Translations under genes and position numbers: made by a program | Assembly: GCA_900543825.1 (NCBI GenBank) | Contig: UQSR01000008.1 | Coordinates: forward strand, 1 to 47,193 | Direction: 5' to 3' | Source: an uncultured Mycoplasmatota bacterium | GTDB lineage: Bacteria; Bacillota_I; Bacilli_A; RF39; UBA660 | DNA: 47,193 nt | Shown: positions 15,794 to 24,308 of the stretch, piece by piece | Layout of the letters: every line of letters begins with the position of its first letter | Numbering within the stretch: position 1 is the stretch's first letter | The notes under the pieces: generated by a model | Told to the model about the DNA's origin: nothing | Databases searched by the model: none | What the model saw: only the letters and a program-made list of their open reading frames with translations

Positions 15794-17425
15794 ATGGTAG
15801 AAAAGAAAAAAATTTTAAAACAATTAGTATTTTTTGTCTGTATACTAATTGCTAGTAGTAGTATCGTAAACGCACAGACAACAAAAGCAAGATGTCCAGC
15901 TGGAACTGCACTAGTTTCAGGTACAAGTAAATGTTGTCCCTCATATAATGTGAATGGAAAATCAATAAAAGCCACAAAAACGACAAACAAAAATCAATGT
16001 GTATATGATCTTACTGGTAAGGGTGTTTACATTAATAAACATGTTCCCGGAACGGATATATATTGCGTATCAAATAGATCAAAAGACGGATGTGTAGGGA
16101 AATCAGCACAAAACATGATAGAATCAAAAACATATACAACTACAGTTTATTTCCAACATTCATGGGGAGGAGGATATAAAACTAAAATATGTAAACAGGC
16201 AGAATGCCAATACGTAGAAAGCTATGATGGATGCCCTTATGGAACATATTTTGCTGGTTGGCAAAAAATTAGTGGACGAGGTTACACTAGTGGCAGTTAC
16301 GTTCAAACAACTTCAGATACAAGTGAAAACTACGCATTAACTGTAAAAGCTCTTTGCTATTATAATAAGCCTCCAGTAACTAATAATGGAACTGGTGAAA
16401 CAATGCAACCACAAGAAATAGAAAAACCTGAAGAAAATGTTTGTCCTAAAAGTGGAAATACAGAAAAAATGGTTAATTCAACAACATATAAATTTACATA
16501 TAATTTAGATGGTGGACATTTTATAGATGGCAGTACAGAGAGAACAGAAATAGTTAATAGTAAATCAATAATAGGAAATCTTAGATTAAATCCATTAAAA
16601 GACGGCTATAAATTTATTTCATGGCAAGATGAGACAGGAAAAGATTTTAATTTTAACGAAAAGCCAACAAAAAATATAAATTTAAAAGCTAAATATGAAA
16701 AATTAACTGATGAAGAAAAGGATGCCTATACTTGTCCAAAAGATTATGTGTTAGATCCATCTAATGCAAAATGCTATAAGTATCTAAAATTTAATAGAGA
16801 AGGCAATACAACTAGTAAAGCTAGTACAGATAATATTATGCAAGTTCCATATCAAAAAAATCAAAACCCTACTGCTGGAAAAGCTTATAACTATACAACA
16901 TATAAGTATGCAGATGGAGCAAGAATGTGTTACGGATACAACTCTCCTAATGAAGGCGATCCAGGAGTAATAAATCCAGCTCAAAATGGAAAAAGAGAAA
17001 ATATTGGGAAAGATAATGCCACATATTACTTTAGCGAAGATGGTAAGACTATTGAATATGATGATCAAGACACATGGAAATTAGTAGATTCTTGTAATTT
17101 TGGTTCAAAATGTAGTGTTGATGCATGTACTAGTATAGAGGGAGAATGTGAAGTAACATATAGTGCTATTATTTTTCATTCTATCAATGCAACATATACA
17201 AAAAAAATAGATACAACAGAGATAGTTGAAGATAAAGATAATACTTCAGGAGAAAATAAAGATAATAAAACAAATGAAGACGTTGCAGAAAATCCAAAAA
17301 CAGGAACTAAATTATGGATATTTATTACTCTCGGTATAGTATTCAGTGCAATAGGTGTTTATTACTACCACAAATATAGAAAAACAGAACCAAAAGAAAA
17401 TGAAAATGCAACTTTGGACAATTAA
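15794..17425 (+). CDS. Surface protein with InlB B-repeat domain and NPKTG-like anchor
   Basis: This 543-aa protein has a signal peptide (cleavage near residue 29, VNA-QT), a cysteine-rich N-terminal region (residues about 34-210) and a Listeria-Bacteroides (Flg_new/InlB B) repeat at about 232-302, with YNLDGG, the KDGYKFISW core and LKAKYE. A second cysteine-rich part follows, then the motif NPKTG at residues 500-504, a hydrophobic helix and a basic tail (HKYRK). That tail fits either a sortase-type signal or simply a membrane anchor. No sortase gene is in the window. It is likely an adhesin displayed at the surface. Confidence 0.78.
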   Translation: MVEKKKILKQLVFFVCILIASSSIVNAQTTKARCPAGTALVSGTSKCCPSYNVNGKSIKATKTTNKNQCVYDLTGKGVYINKHVPGTDIYCVSNRSKDGCVGKSAQNMIESKTYTTTVYFQHSWGGGYKTKICKQAECQYVESYDGCPYGTYFAGWQKISGRGYTSGSYVQTTSDTSENYALTVKALCYYNKPPVTNNGTGETMQPQEIEKPEENVCPKSGNTEKMVNSTTYKFTYNLDGGHFIDGSTERTEIVNSKSIIGNLRLNPLKDGYKFISWQDETGKDFNFNEKPTKNINLKAKYEKLTDEEKDAYTCPKDYVLDPSNAKCYKYLKFNREGNTTSKASTDNIMQVPYQKNQNPTAGKAYNYTTYKYADGARMCYGYNSPNEGDPGVINPAQNGKRENIGKDNATYYFSEDGKTIEYDDQDTWKLVDSCNFGSKCSVDACTSIEGECEVTYSAIIFHSINATYTKKIDTTEIVEDKDNTSGENKDNKTNEDVAENPKTGTKLWIFITLGIVFSAIGVYYYHKYRKTEPKENENATLDN

Positions 17426-17499
17426 TTGTAACATTTAATACTTTCATGTGTTGAATTTGTTTTACATTCAAGAAAAGTGTAAAAAAAATCCTAATTCAA

Positions 17500-17521
17500 A
17501 GTAAAAGAATTGACTTTTACT
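17500..17521. promoter_or_regulatory. Perfect 8-bp dyad over the -35 (candidate operator)
   Basis: AGTAAAAG (17500-17507) and CTTTTACT (17514-17521) are perfect inverted repeats 6 bp apart, and the -35 hexamer (17510-17515) lies inside. The position fits a repressor site or, less likely, chance in AT-rich DNA. Confidence 0.4.
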
Positions 17522-17538
17522 ATTAATTAGTGTAATAT
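17510..17538 (+). promoter_or_regulatory. Promoter of the VirB2-like gene
   Basis: TTGACT (17510-17515), 17 bp, then TAATAT (17533-17538). The ATG at 17565 has a TAAGGAGG site. Confidence 0.6.
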
Positions 17539-17564
17539 ATAATTATGAATTAAGGAGGAAAACT

Positions 17565-17888
17565 ATGGATATATGTAGTCAAGCGTCAATGGCACCGTTA
17601 TGGACTTTAATAGGTACTATAATAAATATAATATGGATTGGTATCCCTGTAATAATGATAATTTTAGGGTCAATAGATTTAGGTAAAGCCGTGGTATCAA
17701 GCAAAGAAGATGATGTAAAAAAGGCTAAATCAACTTTTATAAGAAGATTGATTTATGCAATAGCAGTATTTGCGGTAGTATGGTTAGTAACAGTTTTATT
17801 TGACTTTTTAGGAAATTTAAATCTTGATGACGCGGATACAACTTCATGGAAAAATTGCTGGTGTCAAATAAGAAAAAATTGTAAATAA
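17565..17888 (+). CDS. VirB2/TrbC-like two-helix protein
   Basis: This 107-aa protein has two membrane helices (about residues 14-37 and 63-87) joined by a charged loop (GKAVVSSKEDDVKKAKSTF). Size, topology and context match VirB2/TrbC-type pilin or pore subunits of type IV secretion, but no processing site is clear. The same module recurs, fused to other domains, in the genes at 17986 and 20487. It opens the T4SS-like half and is followed by its own terminator. Confidence 0.68.
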   Translation: MDICSQASMAPLWTLIGTIINIIWIGIPVIMIILGSIDLGKAVVSSKEDDVKKAKSTFIRRLIYAIAVFAVVWLVTVLFDFLGNLNLDDADTTSWKNCWCQIRKNCK

Positions 17889-17896
17889 TTAAGAGG

Positions 17897-17930
17897 AGAA
17901 ATAATACTTAACAGTTTTATTTCTTTTTTT
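17897..17930 (+). terminator. Terminator after the VirB2-like gene
   Basis: AGAAATAA (17897-17904) pairs with TTATTTCT (17917-17924), followed by T residues. The stem core resembles the two terminators at 19639 and 20391. Confidence 0.65.
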
Positions 17931-17940
17931 ACAATATTTC

Positions 17941-17969
17941 TTGTAAAAATAATCAAACTAATGTATAAT
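17941..17969 (+). promoter_or_regulatory. Promoter of the CHAP-domain gene
   Basis: TTGTAA (17941-17946), 17 bp, then a perfect TATAAT (17964-17969). A leader of about 10 nt carries AGGTGAT and leads into the ATG at 17986. Confidence 0.7.
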
Positions 17970-17985
17970 TGTAGCAGGTGATAGA

Positions 17986-18978
17986 ATGTATTTTTTAATA
18001 GAAGTTTGTCAAAATCCAGGGATACTTAGAGTATTATATTTTGTTTATTTACTTATAGATGCATTATTTGTTATAGTACCAATAAGTTTAATTATAATGC
18101 TTTTAGTAGATTTCTTTAAAGCAGTAGTATCAGATGATGATACTGCTAAAAAAAATTCCAAAATAGCTGGAAAAAGAATAATAAATGCAATGTTAATATT
18201 TTGTGTTCCATGGATAGTAAATGTAATAATGATGATCCTTAATTCAGCAGGTTTCCCAACAGGCTATTCAGTATGTGAAGCAAATGCCAAAAGTGGAAAT
18301 TTTACATATTATGATAATTTATTAGCAGCCGAAGAAGCAAAAGCTAAAGCAGAGAGAACAAAAAGCCTAGAAGAGAAAAGAAAACAATATGAAGCCGAAA
18401 TAGCAGAAAAAGAAAAATTAAAAGCACAAGATGAGTCAAATATAAGTAGTGGTGAAGAATATAGTAGTATGGCTGATGCTTTAATCGGCAATATTGAAGG
18501 AGAACTAGGAAATACAGATAGTTCTAAATATGGAGCTCCAGCAGGTACACCATGGTGTGGATATTTTGCAACATGGGCTTTAAAACAAACAAACTATGAT
18601 GGTGTAAACTTATATAGTGATATAATTGAAAAAGAATCAAAAGTAGTAAATTTTGCTTCAGCATTATGTAGTATGGGAACATTTTATAACAATAGCAATT
18701 TAGCCTTTGAATATTCAGATTTCTATGCAAATAAATTTGGAAAAGAAAAATATACTCCTAAAAAAGGAGATATAATATATTTCAAGTGGGGTCAAGATTG
18801 GAATGGTGAAATAAACGCTTGTCCATATGCATCAGACGCTCATATTGGAATAGTAGCAGCCAACGATAATGGTAGTCTAACCGTATATTCTGGAAATTCA
18901 TCACATAAAGTAAATACAACATATCATTCCGTAACAGACACTAATATAGTAGGGTATGGTTCTTGGTATAACAATTAG
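17986..18978 (+). CDS. VirB2-like module fused to a CHAP peptidoglycan hydrolase
   Basis: This 330-aa protein combines three parts. Residues about 8-90 form the two-helix VirB2-like module (loop FFKAVVSDDDTAKKN). Residues about 105-150 are an Ala/Glu/Lys-rich coiled coil. Residues about 165-330 are a CHAP amidase/endopeptidase with nucleophile Cys191 (PWCGYFA), His286 (DAHIGIV) and the KKGDIIYF core. With two helices the CHAP domain would face outside, where it could open peptidoglycan for the secretion machine. This is the role of VirB1-like hydrolases, but here it is covalently joined to a membrane module, which is unusual. Confidence 0.82.
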   Translation: MYFLIEVCQNPGILRVLYFVYLLIDALFVIVPISLIIMLLVDFFKAVVSDDDTAKKNSKIAGKRIINAMLIFCVPWIVNVIMMILNSAGFPTGYSVCEANAKSGNFTYYDNLLAAEEAKAKAERTKSLEEKRKQYEAEIAEKEKLKAQDESNISSGEEYSSMADALIGNIEGELGNTDSSKYGAPAGTPWCGYFATWALKQTNYDGVNLYSDIIEKESKVVNFASALCSMGTFYNNSNLAFEYSDFYANKFGKEKYTPKKGDIIYFKWGQDWNGEINACPYASDAHIGIVAANDNGSLTVYSGNSSHKVNTTYHSVTDTNIVGYGSWYNN

Positions 18979-18986
18979 GAGGAAAT

Positions 18987-19634
18987 ATGAAAAAAATATA
19001 TTTAATATTAGCACTACTATTATTATCTGGATGTAGTATAAATTATAATTTAGACATTGAAGATGAAGGCTTATTCAAAGAAACAATAACTGGTACTGTA
19101 ACAAATAAAGAACTAGATGATACAAACAGTACAAATGTAGATATATATTCATATAGCTTAAATACAGCTACTCCCTTAATAGATAATAAAGGACAATATA
19201 AGAAAGAAATAATAGATAAAAACAAATATAAAGAATTTAAATACACTTATACATTTGATAACAATTACAAATCATCAAACATTCTAAACACATGTTTTAC
19301 TTATGTATTATTTGACGAATCAGAAGATTATTATAATATAGATTTATATGGCCCATTTAAATGTATGTATTCAGATAAAATAAATATATCAGTAACAAGT
19401 AAATACGCTATTACTGATAATAATGCAGACAAAGTAAATAAAAATACATATACATGGACAATAAAAGATAAAGATAATGCTAATATACACTTAGAAGTAA
19501 ATAAAAAAATAGAATATAAAGAATCAAATAAAAAATATGTATTTACTAGCATAAGAATAGTAAGTTTCATCATACTATTAATATTATCCGCAGTAACATA
19601 TTATCTATATAAAAAAAGAGAATCAGATATATAA
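18987..19634 (+). CDS. Lipoprotein with C-terminal membrane helix
   Basis: This 215-aa protein begins with a lipoprotein signal peptide: lipobox LLSGC at residues about 12-16. The mature part is beta-rich. A second hydrophobic helix (about 187-208) lies near the C-terminus and is followed by KKRES, so the protein would be held at both ends. No family is recognised. It follows the CHAP gene by 8 nt with an AGGAGG site, so it is co-transcribed and is probably a component of the outer-face complex. Confidence 0.78.
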   Translation: MKKIYLILALLLLSGCSINYNLDIEDEGLFKETITGTVTNKELDDTNSTNVDIYSYSLNTATPLIDNKGQYKKEIIDKNKYKEFKYTYTFDNNYKSSNILNTCFTYVLFDESEDYYNIDLYGPFKCMYSDKINISVTSKYAITDNNADKVNKNTYTWTIKDKDNANIHLEVNKKIEYKESNKKYVFTSIRIVSFIILLILSAVTYYLYKKRESDI

Positions 19635-19638
19635 AATT

Positions 19639-19672
19639 AAAAGAAATAATGAATAAAAATTATTTCTTTTTT
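19639..19672 (+). terminator. Terminator, repeat copy A
   Basis: AAAGAAATAAT pairs with ATTATTTCTTT, followed by T. The 28 bases 19639-19666 are identical to 20391-20418. Confidence 0.75.
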
Positions 19673-19741
19673 AAAATTATTAAATAGTTCATAAAAATTG
19701 ATAAAAAAATGCAAAAAAGATTAATATTTTTTCTATATACA

Positions 19742-19769
19742 TTGACATTTAGAATAATTAACTTATAAT
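19742..19769 (+). promoter_or_regulatory. Consensus promoter of the 174-aa gene
   Basis: TTGACA (19742-19747), 16 bp, then TATAAT (19764-19769). Both hexamers are perfect. Confidence 0.75.
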
Positions 19770-19791
19770 ATACCTCAAGGAGGAAATAATT

Positions 19792-20316
19792 ATGAATAAA
19801 TATTATATAATTAAATTAAATAATAATATTAGAGGTGAATCGAGGTGGGAAGAACCAGATGATACTTCTGTTTTAACTGGCATAATTGAAAAACAAAAAT
19901 ATATAGAAAAAGAAGTTAATGGTATATTTATAACAAGACGTAAAGAAATAGTAATTAGCTATGATCCAGTCGATATAATATGTGAGAATATTGATGGAAA
20001 AATGTATGATTTGATTACAGGTGATTTAATACTATTTGCGCCATCACTTGAATCAGCAAACTATAATTGCTTAACCTATAATTCTGTGGAAGAAATTCCA
20101 AAAGAACTAGTAGTAAATCAATTAAAAGAGTATAAAAAATGTGATATAAAAAGATATAAAGAGGCAATTGATGAAATAAAAGCATACACATTAAAATGCT
20201 ACAATAAGCAGAAAAGAATAAATCAAAAGAAAATTGAAGAAAGAAAAAAATTAGAACAGTATGCTAAAGAAGCAGATAGCTATATTAGTGAATTCAAAAA
20301 GAAGTATAGAAAATAA
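19792..20316 (+). CDS. Cytoplasmic protein of unknown function, 174 aa
   Basis: I do not recognise this protein. It has no signal peptide or membrane helix, unlike its neighbours. An N-terminal beta-rich part (about residues 1-100) is followed by a Lys/Glu-rich helical C-terminus (about 115-174), likely a coiled coil. It has its own perfect-consensus promoter and AAGGAGG site, and it is bracketed by two copies of the same 28-bp terminator. This suggests a separately inserted and independently expressed gene. It could be a regulator, chaperone or effector-related protein, but nothing in the sequence decides this. Confidence 0.7.
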   Translation: MNKYYIIKLNNNIRGESRWEEPDDTSVLTGIIEKQKYIEKEVNGIFITRRKEIVISYDPVDIICENIDGKMYDLITGDLILFAPSLESANYNCLTYNSVEEIPKELVVNQLKEYKKCDIKRYKEAIDEIKAYTLKCYNKQKRINQKKIEERKKLEQYAKEADSYISEFKKKYRK

Positions 20317-20390
20317 GAACTAATAAAGATATAAATAATCAACCCAAACAAGAAAATAAATAAACATATAATATGCCGTAGTATAAATAT

Positions 20391-20425
20391 AAAAGAAATA
20401 ATGAATAAAAATTATTTCCTTTTTT
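20391..20425 (+). terminator. Terminator, repeat copy B
   Basis: The same 28-bp hairpin sequence as 19639-19666, followed by CTTTTTT. It ends the unit of the 174-aa gene. Confidence 0.75.
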
Positions 20426-20434
20426 ATTTATCTA

Positions 20435-20443
20435 TGCTATAAT
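20435..20443 (+). promoter_or_regulatory. Extended -10 promoter before gene 20487
   Basis: TGCTATAAT: a perfect -10 with an extended TGn. No good -35 is seen at 17 bp. Confidence 0.5.
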
Positions 20444-20486
20444 TAAATTATAATAAATTCTTATGTCCAAAAGGAGTTGTAATATT

Positions 20487-21593
20487 ATGAAAAATAAAAT
20501 ATTAATGATAAGTACATATTTCCTATCATTTGTTATACTAATTGGCAGTGTTAATGCTGCCTGTCAAGAATTAACTTGCGTATATCCAAAAGGTACTACT
20601 CAGCAGGCAGTCAAAATTGTACAAGACAAAGAATGTAGTTTATCTTTATATAGAGCAAATAATACACTAGACAGTGATAGTCCATCATGGACTAAATTCG
20701 AACTACCAACAGAAAAAATTAATTTTAAATATATTACTATAAATGAAAACATGCAACCAACAAAAAATTATTATAACGAAGAAGATAATACATTATTGTC
20801 ATGTCCAACTTGCCTAAATTACAATAACAATATAATCTCAAAAAAAATAGAAACATATAATAAAGATGATGGTGATAAAAAATGTAAAAATGGTTTTGTT
20901 CTATTACAGCAATCATCAGAGGAATCAAAAACGCCAGAACAAATATCGGGAGAAAAAGACAAAAGTGTTATAGATAAAGTAAATGAATATAAAATGAATT
21001 ATTGCAAATATAGTATTTATAAGGATTCTTCTTATGTAGAATCAGATGAAGGTACAGTAGAACTATATTATAATGAGACTTCTTTTCATTTTAGTGATGG
21101 GTATGATATAAAGTTTACTATTGAAGATATAATTTCTAGTAACGATGGCTCTTGCCCACATAATTTGTACTCATCTTATGCAACGTTAAAAGAAACATTT
21201 TGGGTAAATGACCCGGGAAAACTAAATAGAAACAGAGTGTGGACTCTTACAAGTATTGAACGTTATAATAATAACAGTGGTAATAATAAGACGCCTTCTG
21301 CGCCAACAAACTCGTGTGAATTATTTTCAGACGATGCGATAAAAATAATTGATGACGTGATGAAGGTTATTAGAATAGCAGTTCCGATTCTACTAGTAGT
21401 TTTGGGGATGACAGACTTTCTTAGAGCAACCTTTAGCGACAATGAAGATAATATGAAAAAAGATAGGGATAGATTTATAAAAAGAATAATAGCGGCAATT
21501 ATAGTCTTTATTGTACCGATTTTTGTAAATTTAGTACTAAATATTGCAAATACCGTCTGGGGTAGTATCAATAAAGAAACATGTATAAAATAA
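20487..21593 (+). CDS. Exported cysteine-containing domain fused to a VirB2-like module
   Basis: This 368-aa protein has a signal peptide (cleavage near NAA-C, residue 25), an outer domain of about 250 residues with several cysteines, and at the C-terminus (about 285-365) the same two-helix module as the genes at 17565 and 17986 (loop TDFLRATFSDNEDNMKKD). The start at 20487 is chosen because AAAGGAG (20469-20475) precedes it by a normal distance; the in-frame ATG at 20463 lies upstream of that site. It is followed after 12 nt by the VirB6-like gene. A core channel or tip role is inferred. Confidence 0.75.
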   Translation: MKNKILMISTYFLSFVILIGSVNAACQELTCVYPKGTTQQAVKIVQDKECSLSLYRANNTLDSDSPSWTKFELPTEKINFKYITINENMQPTKNYYNEEDNTLLSCPTCLNYNNNIISKKIETYNKDDGDKKCKNGFVLLQQSSEESKTPEQISGEKDKSVIDKVNEYKMNYCKYSIYKDSSYVESDEGTVELYYNETSFHFSDGYDIKFTIEDIISSNDGSCPHNLYSSYATLKETFWVNDPGKLNRNRVWTLTSIERYNNNSGNNKTPSAPTNSCELFSDDAIKIIDDVMKVIRIAVPILLVVLGMTDFLRATFSDNEDNMKKDRDRFIKRIIAAIIVFIVPIFVNLVLNIANTVWGSINKETCIK

Positions 21594-21605
21594 AGGAGGT
21601 ATAAG

Positions 21606-23426
21606 ATGTATATATTAAGCATAACGCAGGATATAGTTGATGCTGCAAGAACACTTGCCTTATTTTTCTGTGAGATAATATATAGTTTAATATGCTTTTG
21701 CTTTGATATATTTAATGGATTCGGAAAAGTAAGATTAGATATCGATGCATCAGCAATTTTTCAGCGAGTAGAACTTGTGTTGGGATTATTTATGGTGTTT
21801 AGGTTAACATTTGCGGCCATTGAATACTTAATCAATCCAGACAGCATGATGGATAAAGAAAAAGGAATAGGAAACATTATAAAAAAAGTGCTAATTGTAA
21901 TAATTTTATTAGGAAGCACAGGATTTCTATTTAATGAAGCTTATAAACTTCAAGATGAACTGATAGATAGCCAAGTGATAGAAAAAATAATATTACCAGA
22001 TTTTACTTTTAATGAAGGGCAAGATGTTGGTAGTAATGGCGATCAAATTGCTTGGTATACTTTTAGTCAATTTTATTCACAAGTTGGGGAGACAAATGAA
22101 TGTGGAAATGGCCATATGAGCATTTTAAAAGATGAATTCTATGGCGAGCACAATTTTAATATAGCATATAAATGTCTTAACGAGAAAAACTCAAAGAAAT
22201 ATATAATTGATTTTAACGGTGTTGTAGCACTTCTCTGCGGTGGCATACTTCTTTGGATTATAGTTGTATATACAGTACAATTAGGTGTAAGGGTGATTCA
22301 ATTGGCATATTTGGAAATAATTGCTCCTATACCAATTATGATGTATTTAATGCCAAAAGGAGAAGATAAAGTAAAAAAATGGGCCAAGCAATGTTTAAGT
22401 ACATTTTTAGACTTTTTTATAAGAGTTGCAATATTAGACTTTATTATATTGGTTAGCTCATCCCTAATTTCATCAAAGTCTAACCTGGCTGCCAATTTTG
22501 AGGCAACATCAAAGTGGGGTGTTGGATATATCACGGTAATTATGATAATAGCCTTATTCACATTTGCTAAAAAAGTACCAAACTTATTAAAAGAAATATT
22601 CCCATCTACTGGAAGTGCTGGATTTGACTTTGGATTACATGGTAAGTCGGCTAAACAACTCGGAACATTTGCAGGAGGAGCTGTTGCTGGAGGAATAGGT
22701 GGATTGGCAACTGGTATCAAATATGGTAAGGGAACAGCTGGAGGAAGATTAGGCGGTGCTATAACTGGATTAGCAAGAGGAACACTTGGAGGAGCAAAAT
22801 TCAAGGGCAATGCTTTTGCTAATGCTGGTAAAGGTATGGCAAATCAAAGAGTGGCAATGCAAAGAGCATACAATAGAAATAACGATGACTCAGACTTCTT
22901 AGGAAGAACCCTTGGAGCAGGTGATGCTGCCAGAACTAAAGCGGCATTTGATGAAGAATTATCATTTTATGAAGGATATCAAACTAATGCTGATATTATA
23001 GATAAAGAATTAGAAAAGAACGAGTATGTACAACATGCTATTGGTTATCGTGATAAATTAATAAAAGAAGGCGCAGATGCAGCTAAAATTGGTGAAGCTA
23101 ATAAAACTATAAAAGCAGTTAAGAAGGAAGCACTAATTGCAGAAATGAACAAAAGACCTGATGATGCTACCGTTAATGCAACTATAATGACAGCCTTAGC
23201 CAACGAAGAAACATATAGAAGTAAAGGTAGAGATAGTGGTTATGCCGGATTTGGAGAAGTTTCAATTACAAATACAAATTTAAGTGCACAAGAAAGAGCA
23301 AAAGCTTTCTTTGATAACAAAGATACAACTAAGAGTGAGACTAGACAAATTAAAGAAGTCAGTGGTTCAAGAAATGAAGCATACAAGAAAGCTGAAGCAA
23401 ATGCTAAGTATGCTAAGGATAAATAA
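21606..23426 (+). CDS. VirB6/TrbL-like polytopic T4SS channel protein
   Basis: This 606-aa protein has five or more membrane helices in residues 1-330. They are interrupted by an extracytoplasmic loop (about 130-200) and followed by a Gly/Ala-rich segment (about 345-410) with GGxxxG-like repeats and a charged helical tail of about 190 residues. This layout is typical of VirB6/TrbL-family proteins, which form the membrane channel in type IV secretion, including Gram-positive systems. The cue VRVIQLAYLEIIAPIPIMM also fits the family. It has an AAAGGAGG site and precedes the VirB3- and VirB4-like genes. Confidence 0.82.
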   Translation: MYILSITQDIVDAARTLALFFCEIIYSLICFCFDIFNGFGKVRLDIDASAIFQRVELVLGLFMVFRLTFAAIEYLINPDSMMDKEKGIGNIIKKVLIVIILLGSTGFLFNEAYKLQDELIDSQVIEKIILPDFTFNEGQDVGSNGDQIAWYTFSQFYSQVGETNECGNGHMSILKDEFYGEHNFNIAYKCLNEKNSKKYIIDFNGVVALLCGGILLWIIVVYTVQLGVRVIQLAYLEIIAPIPIMMYLMPKGEDKVKKWAKQCLSTFLDFFIRVAILDFIILVSSSLISSKSNLAANFEATSKWGVGYITVIMIIALFTFAKKVPNLLKEIFPSTGSAGFDFGLHGKSAKQLGTFAGGAVAGGIGGLATGIKYGKGTAGGRLGGAITGLARGTLGGAKFKGNAFANAGKGMANQRVAMQRAYNRNNDDSDFLGRTLGAGDAARTKAAFDEELSFYEGYQTNADIIDKELEKNEYVQHAIGYRDKLIKEGADAAKIGEANKTIKAVKKEALIAEMNKRPDDATVNATIMTALANEETYRSKGRDSGYAGFGEVSITNTNLSAQERAKAFFDNKDTTKSETRQIKEVSGSRNEAYKKAEANAKYAKDK

Positions 23427-23449
23427 AATAAAAAGGAGTGTGATATATA

Positions 23450-23779
23450 GTGAATGGATATTTAGTACCTGCTAATGCTAAAAGAGGAACATTAATATTT
23501 AATATATTTAGACCATTTGATTTAATATTATTTGGAACTGGTGTAGTAATATCATTATTAGCATTAGCTATAGTTAGATCTAGTAATACCTTTGCCATAT
23601 TACTAGCATGTATGCCAGCAGGTATAACAGGATTACTAGTAGTTCCGATACCTAATTATCATAATGTACTTTGTGCTATACAAAGTATGTTAAGATTTTT
23701 CACTGAAAGAAGAAATTATATATGGAGAGGTTGGTGTTTTTATGAAAAATTCGCAGTTGACGACAAACACAAAAAGTAG
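23450..23779 (+). CDS. PrgI/VirB3-like small membrane protein (GTG start)
   Basis: PrgI/VirB3 proteins are small inner-membrane partners of VirB4. This 109-aa protein has the family form: a soluble head (YLVPANAKRG...NIFRPFDLILFG), two closely spaced helices (about residues 24-62) and a short tail with a conserved basic/Trp stretch (RRNYIWRGW). The start is GTG at 23450 after AAAAGGAG. Its end overlaps the first VirB4 gene by 38 nt, which ties the two together. Confidence 0.8.
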   Translation: MNGYLVPANAKRGTLIFNIFRPFDLILFGTGVVISLLALAIVRSSNTFAILLACMPAGITGLLVVPIPNYHNVLCAIQSMLRFFTERRNYIWRGWCFYEKFAVDDKHKK

Positions 23780-24308
23780 TTCAAAGTATACGGAAGATTG
23801 GATACCTATTAAAGCAATATCCAATGGTACTATACTATTGGATAATAAATTAAAAGTAACTGGTGTTAAAATAAGACCAAGAAATATCTTTATTCTTGAT
23901 CAACAGTCTCAAGACAGCGCTTTAATAGCTTTAAAAAATTTTTACAATACTATTGATTTTGAATTTTGGTTAATTTCGGCAGATCGTCCAGTAGATTTAA
24001 ATAATTATTTAGCTAGACTACAATTACTATATAATCAAACTCCAAATCCAGCAGTTAGAAAATTAATAAATCAAGATATAGAAAAAGCTAATAATTTTAT
24101 GAACAATAATATAACAGATACAGAATACTATATATTATTTAAAGAAAAGAATGATGATATAATTCAAAAAAGATTACGTACTTTAGTTACTGGACTTGCT
24201 AATTCAGGATTAGAAGCATCACAAGTATCTAACGATGATTTAAGAGTAATATTAGATAACTTTCTTAATGGGGGAATGACAACTAATTTTGGGACGGTGA
24301 TTTCATAA
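23742..24308 (+). CDS. VirB4-like ATPase, separate N-terminal domain gene
   Basis: This 188-aa protein corresponds to the N-terminal domain that Gram-positive VirB4 proteins normally carry in one chain: the WIPIKAISNG start, a ferredoxin-like fold and the region EYYILFKEKNDD. It contains no ATPase motif. Its stop overlaps the next ATG (TAATG at 24306-24310) and a GGTGAT site precedes that ATG. Together with the next protein (594 aa) it totals 782 aa, close to a complete VirB4. Its start overlaps the PrgI-like gene. Confidence 0.72.
   Translation: MKNSQLTTNTKSSSKYTEDWIPIKAISNGTILLDNKLKVTGVKIRPRNIFILDQQSQDSALIALKNFYNTIDFEFWLISADRPVDLNNYLARLQLLYNQTPNPAVRKLINQDIEKANNFMNNNITDTEYYILFKEKNDDIIQKRLRTLVTGLANSGLEASQVSNDDLRVILDNFLNGGMTTNFGTVIS

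Noticed and set aside
22298..22810. 170-codon open frame on the minus strand
   Set aside because: It is antisense to the Gly/Ala-rich part of the VirB6-like gene. Its Pro/Ala-rich product mirrors GGx codons, and it lacks a ribosome-binding site.
23284..23475. 63-codon plus-strand frame over the end of the VirB6-like gene
   Set aside because: It lies in another frame of a clear gene, has no ribosome-binding site, and has a composition unlike a real protein.
24284..24308. Sequencing frameshift as the cause of the split VirB4
   Set aside because: A normal ribosome-binding site, the TAATG overlap and a stop in the downstream frame favour a genuine split. It is not fully excluded without reads.
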